Positions 35,124-45,231 of a DNA stretch of 64,000 nucleotides are shown piece after piece. The position numbers and the translations under genes are program-made. Every line of letters starts with the position of its first letter. Within the stretch, counting starts at the first letter, position 1. This DNA comes from Phlegmacium glaucopus (taxonomy: Eukaryota > Basidiomycota > Agaricomycetes > Agaricales > Cortinariaceae), in assembly GCA_015039465.1 (NCBI GenBank), contig MU130084.1:1-64000 (forward strand), in the 5' to 3' direction. A model generated the notes under the pieces. It had not been told where the DNA came from. It did not search any database and saw only the letters and a list, made by a program, of their open reading frames with translations.

Positions 35124-35633
35124 ATTTTACACTTAGGAATCTACCAGGGATATCTTTTCCGTCTTATATACACTCAAACCTGAGTCTCGAATTGTATTAG
35201 TAACGTCAGACATGTGTTCCAGACCGTGCGGAAATCTCATGTCACTGCCATCCTGGATTCGAGTTAGAGGGTCAGAAGTAAGACCACAATTCAATGCGAA
35301 GGCAGGATCGAGCAGCAGATGGAAGATCGATGGCCTATCGTTGCGCCTTCTTATATCCTTATCTCTCATCGAACGGGTTCGCGTCATCTTGGGTCATCGA
35401 TACTTCTTTTGTAGGTCTGTATGAACTTCTCGAACGTTGGTCTTAACTGTATGTGGGAACAAAAAAGAACGAGAACCACGCACGAGCATGTGGTATGAAC
35501 ATTGGATTATCCTAGTCATCTTATCATATATCATCTCGATTGTATACAGCAAAAAAAGGGGATTCAAATACATTCATATTGCCACTACATTCGTTTCCGC
35601 TCGGTCTAGTTGTCTTAAACAATTCAATTCATC
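35124..35633. other. spacer upstream of AKR copy 8
   Basis: Holds the copy 8 promoter and pieces of the repeated spacer modules also seen near 29920 and 33120. The right end is the 3' flank of the AKR fragment that follows. No gene. Confidence 0.45.
35163..35171 (-). promoter_or_regulatory. TATA box of AKR copy 8
   Basis: GTATATAAG on the minus strand, about 44 bp before the ATG. Confidence 0.55.
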
Positions 35634-36192
35634 AATTTCCAGGACGAAGGGGGGAGCAATGGGCCTTTAGTGATTGTGGTTGTAGCGTTGATTAAGTGAC
35701 CATTCTCTTGGCCATCGCCCTTTGGAGAAACGCAAAGAGAAAAGTGTCGTTAGTAATGGATATTGATTTATAGGCCGTAGAAAAACAAAACAACTCACGA
35801 TCATCCAAGTTGGGAATCCGGGTTCGAATGGGACCACACTTTCCAAGTATTTGATCTGATCATTGTTCAAGGAGATTTCTAATGCGTCTAAATTGGCGAT
35901 AAGATGCTCGACTTTTCTGCCTCCGATAATAGGGAAAACGTAGGGTGTCTTCTGCATGAGATATGCGATGGCGACTTTGACGAAACATCAGAGTCATGTT
36001 CAAAAAGACTCCAACGAAAATAATACCAGAGTTGATATGTTTAGCTCCGATTTCCGCAGCGACTTTCTCAAGTGCTTTACAAACTGTTTTTTCCTTTTCG
36101 TTACGTTCCCATTCTGAGGTAACGAGAGTTCGACCCTTTTCGCCAGTTTGACGGCGTTTCTCTTCTTCCTCGTTTGTTCTAATCTTTCCACC
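35634..36192 (-). pseudogene. AKR 3' fragment (copy 9)
   Basis: Only part of exon 5 plus exons 6 and 7 are present. The fragment begins inside exon 5 at the GGKIRT codons (about 36192) and runs through [35 protein letters not shown] and [11 protein letters not shown]. Exon 7 has lost bases in 'aaggggggagcaatggg'. The variants [10 protein letters not shown] and [10 protein letters not shown] match AKR copy 3 only, and the 3' flank also matches copy 3, so this is a copied 3' half of that gene. Upstream of 36192 the sequence is unrelated. Confidence 0.85.
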
Positions 36193-36320
36193 GCGGCCCG
36201 AGCTGTCGTGATGACGGCGCGATCGTTGTCAATTCGAGTCCGAGTCGAGAGTATGGCTGCGTTTGTAAGGGCAATATTCAAAATTTCCAAACCTGACTTG
36301 TAGCCAAAGCGCAGATGCAA
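36193..36320 (-). other. possible exon fused to the AKR fragment, unidentified
   Basis: A coding-like stretch (FGYKSGLEILNIALTNAAIL, then TRIDNDRAVITTARAA) preceded by a T-rich AG acceptor near 36329 runs into the AKR fragment in a different frame. I do not recognise the protein. It may be a piece of a gene broken by the arrival of the AKR fragment. Confidence 0.35.
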
Positions 36321-36432
36321 GAGAGTAACTTACTAAAAAAATCACGATGTTATTTCACGAGCATTGAATAACGCTTACAAAGTGACACATTGTGACACGA
36401 ACCTTCTCCTGGTTTACCATCATCTTTGCAGG

Positions 36433-36555
36433 AAAATTGAACCGCCATTGAAGAGATGCGCCGGTCTATCTTGTCATTCCCTGCATGAAGGTGTCAAACT
36501 GGTCGCCTTCGTTAATTCTGGAATCAATGACTACGCCCTCAGTGTCTCTGGCAGG
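36433..36555 (+). other. orphan exon candidate, unidentified
   Basis: A 123-bp open stretch bounded by a good acceptor (tttgcag) and donor (gcaggtatgc), encoding LKRCAGLSCHSLHEGVKLVA and then FVNSGINDYALSVSG. I do not recognise it, and no convincing neighbours on the plus strand extend it. The rest of 36556-36905 shows no gene. Confidence 0.35.
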
Positions 36556-36905
36556 TATGCTACATACGATGTCACGGTGCTTCTGTTACACCCCCGCATT
36601 ATCATTCCGATATTATTATAGACTGTCTTTCTTGTTGCTGCATAAATATTCACTGGGCTCATCTATACCATATGCATTTCAGAATAGAAGGCGATCGCAA
36701 CAACTTTGTTATCAAAACTAATCCAAAACTTACGTAGTATACCGACATGGCCCAACTGGTATATAATGAGTCGACACTTGATGTCGGTGGCCTTCATCTT
36801 GCTTTGCTTTGCGTTTCTTTTCAAACTTCTACAGTCGTGAACCGACACCTTTAACAATCCAAACCTTCAAGCTGCTATTTCTTTATCATACGCCTCTAAA
36901 ACATC

Positions 36906-37847
36906 ATGGTTTCAGGTCTACCTAAAGTTATCATTCTTTACCTTGCACGGGTCTTGGCTCCTACCGCCGCCACTCTCTCCCTCCTTGCCTATCTGGCGCC
37001 TAACCCCTTGTTACATGGTAAAGTTGCACTCCTCACCGTGGTTCCATCGACGGCGTTGATACAGTCCAACTCATCCCAAGCTGTGGATGGTCCCAGCCTT
37101 TTCTTGGGTGCATTAGGTATGAAACCATGTTTTATTTGTATACTAAAAGCAGTGTCTTAAACACCATCGCTTCGTTTTAGGATCATGCGCAAAAACATCC
37201 AATTCTGCTGGGATTATTTGCACACCTCTTAGCGCCTTACTTCACTATGGTATAGTCAATTGTACATGCAAAGCTTCTGGTATCCCTTCTAACCCATAAA
37301 TATTTCTACTACTTCCAGACCTCTCTGTGCTTCCAGGGGATCTACCGCATGCAATACTTTCAGCGCCTTCAGCCTCAACACCAATATTCATCGCCATCGC
37401 CATCTTTCCCTCAATCCTCTTCTTCGTATCTTTCACATTGATTTCTCTGCGTCACATAATGGGCAAGGTAGGTATATTGAAGAATCCAATGTTGCAGCGC
37501 CTGTCAGCATGGGTTGGATCTCTTGGTTTCCTCATCGGTATGAGTTGTTTGCTCCTATCTTTCAACAGGGATGGTACTCTGAACATCACCATTATCTAGG
37601 ACTCACAACTTTCCTCGTTATCCGCATGTGGTTTGGAAAGGCTGTAGAGGACTTTAACGCCAGCATCACATCACAAGGCCAACAAGGCCCCAATCTGATC
37701 GCTGCCATCGGAAATGGATTCACGAGTGAGTCGATTCAAACACCATCTTTTGATTCTGATCCTAACTCGTAAATTCTCGCAGTGGTTTGGGTAGCTTACG
37801 CATTTTACACCGTTCCAATTATCGCTTCCCTGACAAACTCAATGTAA
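36906..37847 (+). CDS. tetraspan membrane protein, SUR7/PalI-like
   Basis: Five exons (36906-37116, 37181-37249, 37319-37537, 37600-37725, 37783-37847), all GT-AG, give 230 codons. Four hydrophobic segments are visible: an N-terminal one (VIILYLARVLAPTAATLSLL), two in the middle (TPIFIAIAIFPSILFFVSFT; WVGSLGFLIGLTTFLVI) and one at the C-terminus (MVWVAYAFYTVPIIASL). Between the first and second lies an extracellular loop with a GSC...C cysteine pair. Length and layout fit the fungal SUR7/PalI group, which acts at the plasma membrane in eisosomes, pH sensing or cell-wall signalling; the assignment is by architecture only. It appears intact and closes the AKR array on its right side. Confidence 0.75.
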
Positions 37848-38378
37848 CCACAACCAAGGCATGAAAGAAAGGGGCAACATTTTGCTTTTATATAACCGCT
37901 GCCCTTAATTTATACCCTATCTTAATGTGTAAACCAGTTTTAGTTTATCCCGCTTGCATGCATGCCTCTCACCTCTTGTTACGATTCTCTTGCACATGTC
38001 GTACGCACACTTTTCATTTTCGCTATTGCACATACCATGCTCTTTGGCACTGTACTAGGAAATTCAAAGGAAATTCGTTGTGCGTTTTTGCAGTTAGCTG
38101 TAAGGCATCGCCTTTCTAGGTCATAGACACAGCAATCAATAAATGAAGAGACAACAGAAAGGATGTTGTATGCCATTTCTTCTGCTTGTCATCATATTCA
38201 CATCAGGGAAAAACAACTTTGTTCCATAGCACACTATACATCTGCAAACTGGGGGTCAGCTTGCCGGCACTGGACAGTGCTGGACAGCGTCATAGAACCA
38301 TAGAAAAGGTTCTTTAATTTACAGCACTGGCCGGTGTCACATCACTTCTGTCCGGAAATAGCCTTGCTCTGCCCGGTA
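37848..38378. other. intergenic, no gene seen
   Basis: 3' flank of the membrane gene. A direct double motif cactggacagtgctggacag (38269-38288) recurs inverted at 62201-62216. Nothing else is recognised. Confidence 0.45.
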
Positions 38379-38575
38379 CTATGAAGCACTATATAGGGTT
38401 AGCTCATTACTATATAGGCTTAGTTTGCTACTATGGAGCGCTATATAGGCTTGGCTCATTACTATATAGGCTTACTTTGCTACTATGGAGCGCTATATAG
38501 GCTTGGCTCATTACTATATAGGCTTACTTTGCTACTATGGAGTGCTACATAGGTTTGGCTCATTACTATACTATG
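38379..38575. repeat. 52-bp tandem repeat, about 3.8 copies
   Basis: The unit starts ctatgga(g)gcgctatatagg and includes ctcattactatatagg. Copies begin at 38379, 38431, 38483 and 38535, the last one partial. Units two and three are almost identical. Confidence 0.9.
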
Positions 38576-39430
38576 ATAGAAGCAGTTATGACTGGGAAGA
38601 CACCTTCCATACGCTCCAGAACTACAACGAGCACACGCTGAGAAAAAAAGTAAGAGAGTACTACCGTAGCTTATAGGGACACGAGAACACGTAACCAAGA
38701 GTACACACCCGTTAAATGGTCTGCTGGTGTGTCCGTACACCCATCAACTCGGTCTATGCAACCTGTTACCACTTTTGGTGTGGCGCTAGTAGGTGGAACT
38801 ATGGTAACAAGCTCGTAGTGTAGAATAAGGTCATAAGCCGGAGGTTGCGCAAAGCTCCTGAGAAAGGAAGTGTCTGTGTGAACTATGTAAATGGTCAAAG
38901 ATACAGTTGTTTATACAACTAGTAGTGCGCAAACTCTAACGAAAGATTGCAGGAAAAGTATTGAATCCGCCGAATAGGTGTATCATTTTAAAGGGCGAAT
39001 CAATTGTAACAACGAAAGTGAGGATGAACGGCGTATAATTCACAGAACGTAAAGCAGATGTCGGTTTTGTTTCCGTCTCACGGTCCCTAGTTACTTTCGG
39101 ATTCGCTGTAGCAACCGTCTTGTCACCGTTAGTAAGGTCGCCAATGATGTGGGCCAATCCGTTGGCAACCGTAACAAAGTCACCGTTTGTGGTGTTACTA
39201 TCACTGGTGTGATACCGAGAAAGGATACACTAGTAATCGTCATTGTCTGCTGGTAACATGGGAACCTGTTTAGTGTGATTAGTAGATAGGGTATAATACT
39301 CCGTTTTTGTGGAAGCTGAGCACGCTATCTAATACGTGACCGTCATGGTTAAAACTTATATATACTGATGTTTCATACATATATTCATCGATACTTCACG
39401 ATACACTATGTACAAATAATGACGTCTCCA
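38576..39430. other. intergenic, no gene seen
   Basis: Unique-looking sequence without a convincing coding region on either strand. Confidence 0.45.
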
Positions 39431-39590
39431 GTCGACATACGAACCACTCGAATGGGAGGGACTACGAACTACTCGAATAGAAACGGCTACGAACTACTCG
39501 AATAGAAGCGACTAACTCGAATAGAAGCGACTAACTCGAATAGAAGCGACTAACTCGAATAGAAGCGACTACTCGAATAGAAACCGGAAC
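39431..39590. repeat. 19-bp tandem repeat
   Basis: Core unit actaactcgaatagaagcg is repeated exactly at 39511, 39530 and 39549. It is flanked on both sides by diverged relatives containing actcgaatagaa. No spacers separate the units, so it is a minisatellite. Confidence 0.9.
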
Positions 39591-40194
39591 TATACGAATG
39601 AAAACAACGTTTGAGAATTTTTGATTAAGTGGTTCATGTTTTATTCGTCGAACTCGTTGAATCGTCCGAATAGACGTTTTATTCGTCTAATTCAGACGAT
39701 TCAAAAAAGATCTAAAAGGACTACTCCTTTAAAAGAAGCAGAAATTGAATAATTAAATTAAGTAACTGGGAATAAATGAAATAATCCGTTGAAGACCTTG
39801 TTCTACTTCGGGGTCATCGAGCAATACGAGGGCGCAATGTTGAACTGACTATTAACTACAGTCATACAAGAGAGAAGTTCAATAGGGATAACAGACATAT
39901 CAGGTGACTGTTCAAATCTACGTCCAAGACAGTTCTATTGGAAGAAGACTCATCAATTGTGGGACGAAATAACGTTACAGATCAATGAACAAAATACATC
40001 GAAACCTTGAGCCATGAAATTATGTTAGTTATTACAAAGGTTAATAAAACAATACGTTTCGATAGTCATAAGTCTATGTCATATATTTGTGTAACCCAAA
40101 TATATGATATATATCAGATATATACTGATATGACTCGAAATATCATGATTCATTTTCGGTCCACAAAGACCTCTTATTGTTCCATTCGGATATA
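39591..40194. other. intergenic, no gene seen
   Basis: AT-rich; several att-cgtc/gacg-aat imperfect inversions near 39640-39710. No gene. Confidence 0.4.
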
Positions 40195-40548
40195 NNNNNN
40201 NNNNNNNNNNNNNNNNNNNNNNNNNNNNNNNNNNNNNNNNNNNNNNNNNNNNNNNNNNNNNNNNNNNNNNNNNNNNNNNNNNNNNNNNNNNNNNNNNNNN
40301 NNNNNNNNNNNNNNNNNNNNNNNNNNNNNNNNNNNNNNNNNNNNNNNNNNNNNNNNNNNNNNNNNNNNNNNNNNNNNNNNNNNNNNNNNNNNNNNNNNNN
40401 NNNNNNNNNNNNNNNNNNNNNNNNNNNNNNNNNNNNNNNNNNNNNNNNNNNNNNNNNNNNNNNNNNNNNNNNNNNNNNNNNNNNNNNNNNNNNNNNNNNN
40501 NNNNNNNNNNNNNNNNNNNNNNNNNNNNNNNNNNNNNNNNNNNNNNNN
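40195..40548. other. assembly gap
   Basis: 354 unknown bases. The gap hides the 3' end of the first Plavaka transposase; the true length may differ. Confidence 0.99.
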
Positions 40549-43500
40549 GACGAAGATAGTATCATGACGGCCAGGCCCCTTCCTCCATGATTTCACGGCG
40601 CGTATACGCTCGCGACGCATGCCGCCAATTCCTGAGATGGCACTTGGGGCATGAAAGGTGGCAACGGCAGAAGGGTAAATAGTTATCCTGCCATAAAACA
40701 TAGGGAGGGCGGAAACACTGGTATCGGAACGGTGGTTGGGATGCTGCTGGTTGTGGATAAATTGCTGAATGAGATCAGGGAGGTCAGGTTGTTCAACTTG
40801 AGTGGCGATATCTTCTGCGTAAACTCTGCATACTGTATTGTAGTTTAGTATATTTCAGTGATATCAAGTGATGCAAGACTTACATGATATCTTCGATAGG
40901 TCAACATGAGCCTGCATTGTGGGACCATCAACATCGCCATGGTCATCATCTTCATTGTCTTTATTACTATCGGGCTTGTTGTTGGTGTCACCGTCAAGAG
41001 GGTCTTCGTTGACGGGGAGGTGTGGTGGATCAGGATTAGAATCAGCTCCGTTTGTTCCTATACCCATGTATGACATTAGTTTGGAAGATTATCGGAATGT
41101 ATGATTGAAAACGCACGAAGGATCTGATCCCAAACAGATGATAGACATGTGCCCTTCAGCATCCCGCGGTCAGCAAAATCAACACGAGCAGCAGCAAGTT
41201 TATCGAGGCGCTGATTGGTAAGGAGCATCTGACTGAGCGCCGCCATGGCTCCTTCACAGCTTTGATATGCTTGGATTCTGTGATGGAGGAGCAAAGACCG
41301 TTTGGAGCTCCAAAGGCACGAATGAGTTTAACATAGTGAATAAGGGAGTGTTGACGAGGGAGGTTGAAGCCATTGGCATGAACACCGCTTGTCCGAAATA
41401 TTTCACGATGAAGGTGAAACCGCTGAAGGGCGTTGATGTAACTGCACAGAGGTTGTTGAGAAAAGGTGTATTTTCAAGATTATAAAAATCTCTACTCAAA
41501 ACAATAACTCAATCAATACTTTATACAATCTTAATAATGCAAGTTGGGTTTTCTAGAAAGTATAACCTTTCCAAGACTTTGAAATTCACTTCAACTAATA
41601 CACACAACAACAACAATATTTTGGATCAATTGAAGGATGATCAAACTTTTAAGTGGTTTTGCAATTTATGGCTTGCACCAACAATCAGTCAAAGAATTCC
41701 TAAGACTTTACTGATTGATTTACAATTTGTGTACACAAAAGTCCAAGACTTTGTTACAACTTCAACACAATTGCATACACAAGAAGACTCAAACTTCTGC
41801 TATGACTTTAACACAATTGCATACACAAGAAGCCCTCTTGCTCCTGCTATGACTTTAACACAACAACAACTTTTACAACAATTCAACAATTATTGCAACA
41901 AGTCAAACAACTCTGAGAAACTGATTTATTTTCAAGTCCACTACTCAAAGACAAGTGTTCTTGCTCAATGTCTAAGACAGTGAGCTGTACTAGGTTGCAA
42001 ATGAGGGGGGAAAGAAAGAATCCAATTTTCTGACTATTTACAAACCCTGGGAGGTATTTTATACATTTGAGATAATGTAAAAATAGATATACTGGTTCCT
42101 GGTACCCTTACTTTGGTTCTGGCACCATGTGCACTCATTGTTCCTGGAAACATAGGGGTTGTCTATTTTTAGCCCCATGTTACTAATTTTAGGTAGTTTC
42201 CACCCCTCTTGATGGGAACTGTGCCTATTGTGCCTGGAAACAATCTTTATGATTGTTCAGCACTCCTCCTATCCTTAATCATCATGATTCCCACACAATC
42301 ACATGGTTCCACTATCTTGGTTATTCTGCTTCCACTGTTGCTAGGGCACCAACTTCCCCTGAATATTTATTAATAATATTCTGTTGCTCCACAATCACAC
42401 CCCATGACATTTGCTAACCCAATATTGTTTATTTAACTTTTCCTGTGCCAAGTCTATAAGGATATTCATGGATTTATTGGTTTTAATCCAGACATGCAAT
42501 TTGTAGTGTAACAAATGATAGTCTATTGACCACACTTATTAACTATATGCATTTAAGTCACACAGTAATAGGTCTAATCAGCAGTTGTAGGGTAGACAAC
42601 TCTGATTCCCTTGTTTATTATCAGTTGTATTAACCAGTTATTGGTGCATTAATTAATATTTATGCTGAAATAATAGATAAAAATTGCAAAAACCATGCTT
42701 ATGCAGATTTAAATCATATCAGCGTCATCTAAGGCTTTCAGGCTGTGCGTATTGTGTACGTCGTGTCGAGCTATGTAGCAAAATTCTAGGAAGGAGCGCA
42801 TTGCCTGGACCATCTCATCCGGCACATGGCCTTCGATTGCTGGTAAGTAAACCTGCAAACAAATATGTCAGACTTAGTTATAAAGCAGAGGTGATTACGT
42901 ACTTTCATGAGTGCTTTTGAATCGTCACCGGTCCATTGCTTGAAGTTTCGGCCTTCAGGAAAGCGTTGAAGTCCTGCAAAAGGCGGAGCAAGTGCTATGC
43001 TAAACAGTTGATTCAGTAATCAGTAATCATATCTGTGAAGAGGCAAACATACCACCGATCTATGTCGTCAAGTATCTTCTGTGCTTCTGATGCTGGGTTT
43101 TTAGCTTTGATGTAGTCGTTTACCCATGTGACGAGATGGTCCTTGAAGGCACCTTTGATCAGCTGGTGTAATAGGTCTGGTGACAGAAGCTCATTGATAT
43201 CCGCTCAAGGAAAACCGCTGGTGAATGGCTAAAAAGGACAACGATCAGATATGCATGTACAGCAGAAGATATAAGGGGTGAAAAACAAACCACGATGTCC
43301 CCGACGAGTCCATACTCATCCCATAACATCCCAAGCTCAAATTCCTCGACTAGCAATTCAGCATGCACCTGAGAACGGCGCACATACTGACCAGAGTCAA
43401 GATCATTTGCAGGGGCAGTGCATCTGAAAGGCTTATTAGGGATGCATACGGTCAGCAGAAATACCGCAGCGTACTTTGGGCACCAGCCTTGCACAATGCA

Positions 43501-44983
43501 GGCTAGCAGCACCTGTTCTGGGTAGTCTGCGATGTAGGGACCAAGTCCATAGATGACCTTTCTGAAATGACCATCAGGAAAGCGAACGACCTCGGGCGTT
43601 GTCATACCAGGTTTGAGGGATTCAAGTATTTTGGCAAGTGATGAATGTAGAAGTTGACGACAGAATTTACGAAAGCCGGCGTCATCACGAAATTCATGAG
43701 TCGCTAAATGAGACATTAGAAAATATAATACCCATTGATATTACACTTACACTTAGGGATAGCGAGGAAACCGAGGAGCACAACACCATTGCGATGTGTG
43801 CGTCAAACATTATTGTGTATGTTGCCAATAGAGAGATAAACGGGCCAGTACTCATTATGTCCTGTGGCTACAGATACAGTCGTTTTATCACTGCCAAGAA
43901 TGATGGGGCAAAAGACCGAGCCATGAGTTTCAGGATCCTCAGCAATTATGTCCTAACAAATAAGGATCAGTATTAAATCAAAGAGATAATAGCGACAACC
44001 TACCACCTGATGCCAGGCCCAGTTTGCAGACATGAAGTCCCAGAAGCAATGGACTCCATCAGTAGTATACTCTTGAAAGGGTGCATAATCAAAACCAGAC
44101 TTAAAATCGGGGTTTGACAGGAGAAGCTTGACCAGAGTTTGGGGATCTCAGAACCAGACATCATATTCTGCTTGCATCCATGACGGAACATTGGATGCTG
44201 GTTGGGTCCCATTATACTGTAAACTAAAGGATTCCCATGCGAGATCGCCAAGAGGAGTGGAATCGATAGTGTTGTAAAGATCTGTAGCATTCGAAAATGG
44301 GGGCTCATCATTGTGGATGGCAAGAGATGCCGCCCAGAGGCTAAGAATAGAGTTGATATCCCCAGCGGACATCTGATTGCGACGGAATAGGAAGTCGGCG
44401 ACTTCGAATTGAAGACAATTATTGTATGGCATCCAGTTGTGAGGTCCCCTATCTAGATCACGAGGAGGAGGAGGAGTGTCAGGTGGTATGTCATTTCCAT
44501 TCACATCGCAGATCTGCCCTAAATATCACAATCATTAACACTGTTGCTTATTCTATTTATGGAAATACTTGACGTACCGTTGAGCTTGGGATGATAAACA
44601 TGAGAAACAGGTGGTGCATTTTCATTTGGTTCTTCGCCGGCCGGTGGGATGTGATCCTGATCAAAATGCAGGTCTTCGACATCCATGTCAACATCAGCAT
44701 TGAATCCTCTTTGGGAAGGAGGTAGAGATGGTGCAGGATCAGATGAAATGGAACTTTGGAGCTGTTCATTGGGTGATTCATAAGACAGTTGTGATGAGGA
44801 TGATGCAGGTGATGGCGGGAGAGATAGATTGGGCTCATGCGGTTCAGGAGCGTGCCTTGCTTGTATGTGTTTGGTGCGTCCACCTTTGCTGCGAAAGTGT
44901 CGAGGACAGTGGGGACATGGGAGAGTAGGCAGAGGACCAAGTGTGTGGGCATTGTGAATACATAGATTTCGATTTGGTAGCAT
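40549..44983 (-). pseudogene. Plavaka-type transposase 1, interrupted
   Basis: The start is the ATG at 44983. Early on comes a C2H2 zinc finger (CPHCPRHFRSKGGRTKHIQ...H), then an acidic Ser/Pro linker, the YHPKLNG signature, the NW-PYNN-QFE-ADFLFRR block, and the catalytic core including ILGSDKTTVSVATGHNEYWP and a CTAPANDLD segment. Further on are the GHVPDEMVQAMRSFLEFCYI block, LPRQHSLIHY, NGLCSSITESKHIKAVKEPW and a C-terminal FHAPSAISGIGGMRRE region. All are characteristic of Plavaka cut-and-paste transposases of agaricomycetes. Breaks: TGA at 44148-44150 after YDVWF, TGA at 43803-43805 after HNNV, and a 1.29-kb insertion at 41434-42721. The final residues fall in the assembly gap. It cannot make a full transposase. 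Confidence 0.85.
41434..42721. mobile_element. 1288-bp insertion inside transposase 1
   Basis: Removing this segment with one copy of the flanking GCGT (41430-41433 and 42722-42725) rejoins the transposase reading frame exactly (LDDA to LQRFH). The insert starts TGAT and ends ATCA, which with a 4-bp duplication fits a long solo LTR; another element type is possible. It is AT-rich and holds a direct repeat of about 35 bp (ctatgactttaacacaattgcatacacaagaag, near 41770-41835). An unrecognised 148-codon open frame lies at 41537-41983. Confidence 0.7.
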
Positions 44984-45231
44984 TATAGGAGTGTAAAGTA
45001 TAATGTAAGACCAAGAGCAGAGAGCAAGTGAGAAGGCAGTAGAAAGCAAATAGCGAGATAGATAGCATGGTAAAGTGAGGATACATCAAAATTTGTGCTA
45101 AGTGGTTGTGTCATTGCCACGTCTTTGCTGGTAGAATTTTTATCAAATACCTTGTTAAACACGTCCAACCTCCCATCTCTTTACGGTATTACCCCAATAC
45201 CAAGCCTCATTTTACTACACTTCCACGTCAG

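Noticed and set aside
39431..39590. Possible CRISPR-like array
   Set aside because: The 19-bp units are directly adjacent without spacers, and the organism is a fungus; this is a minisatellite.
40007..40701. Long open frames crossing the gap
   Set aside because: They are open only because unknown bases contain no stop codons.
41537..41983. 148-codon open frame inside the 1.29-kb insertion
   Set aside because: Low-complexity Asn/Gln/Thr composition with an internal direct repeat; no retroelement or transposase motifs. Not listed as a gene.
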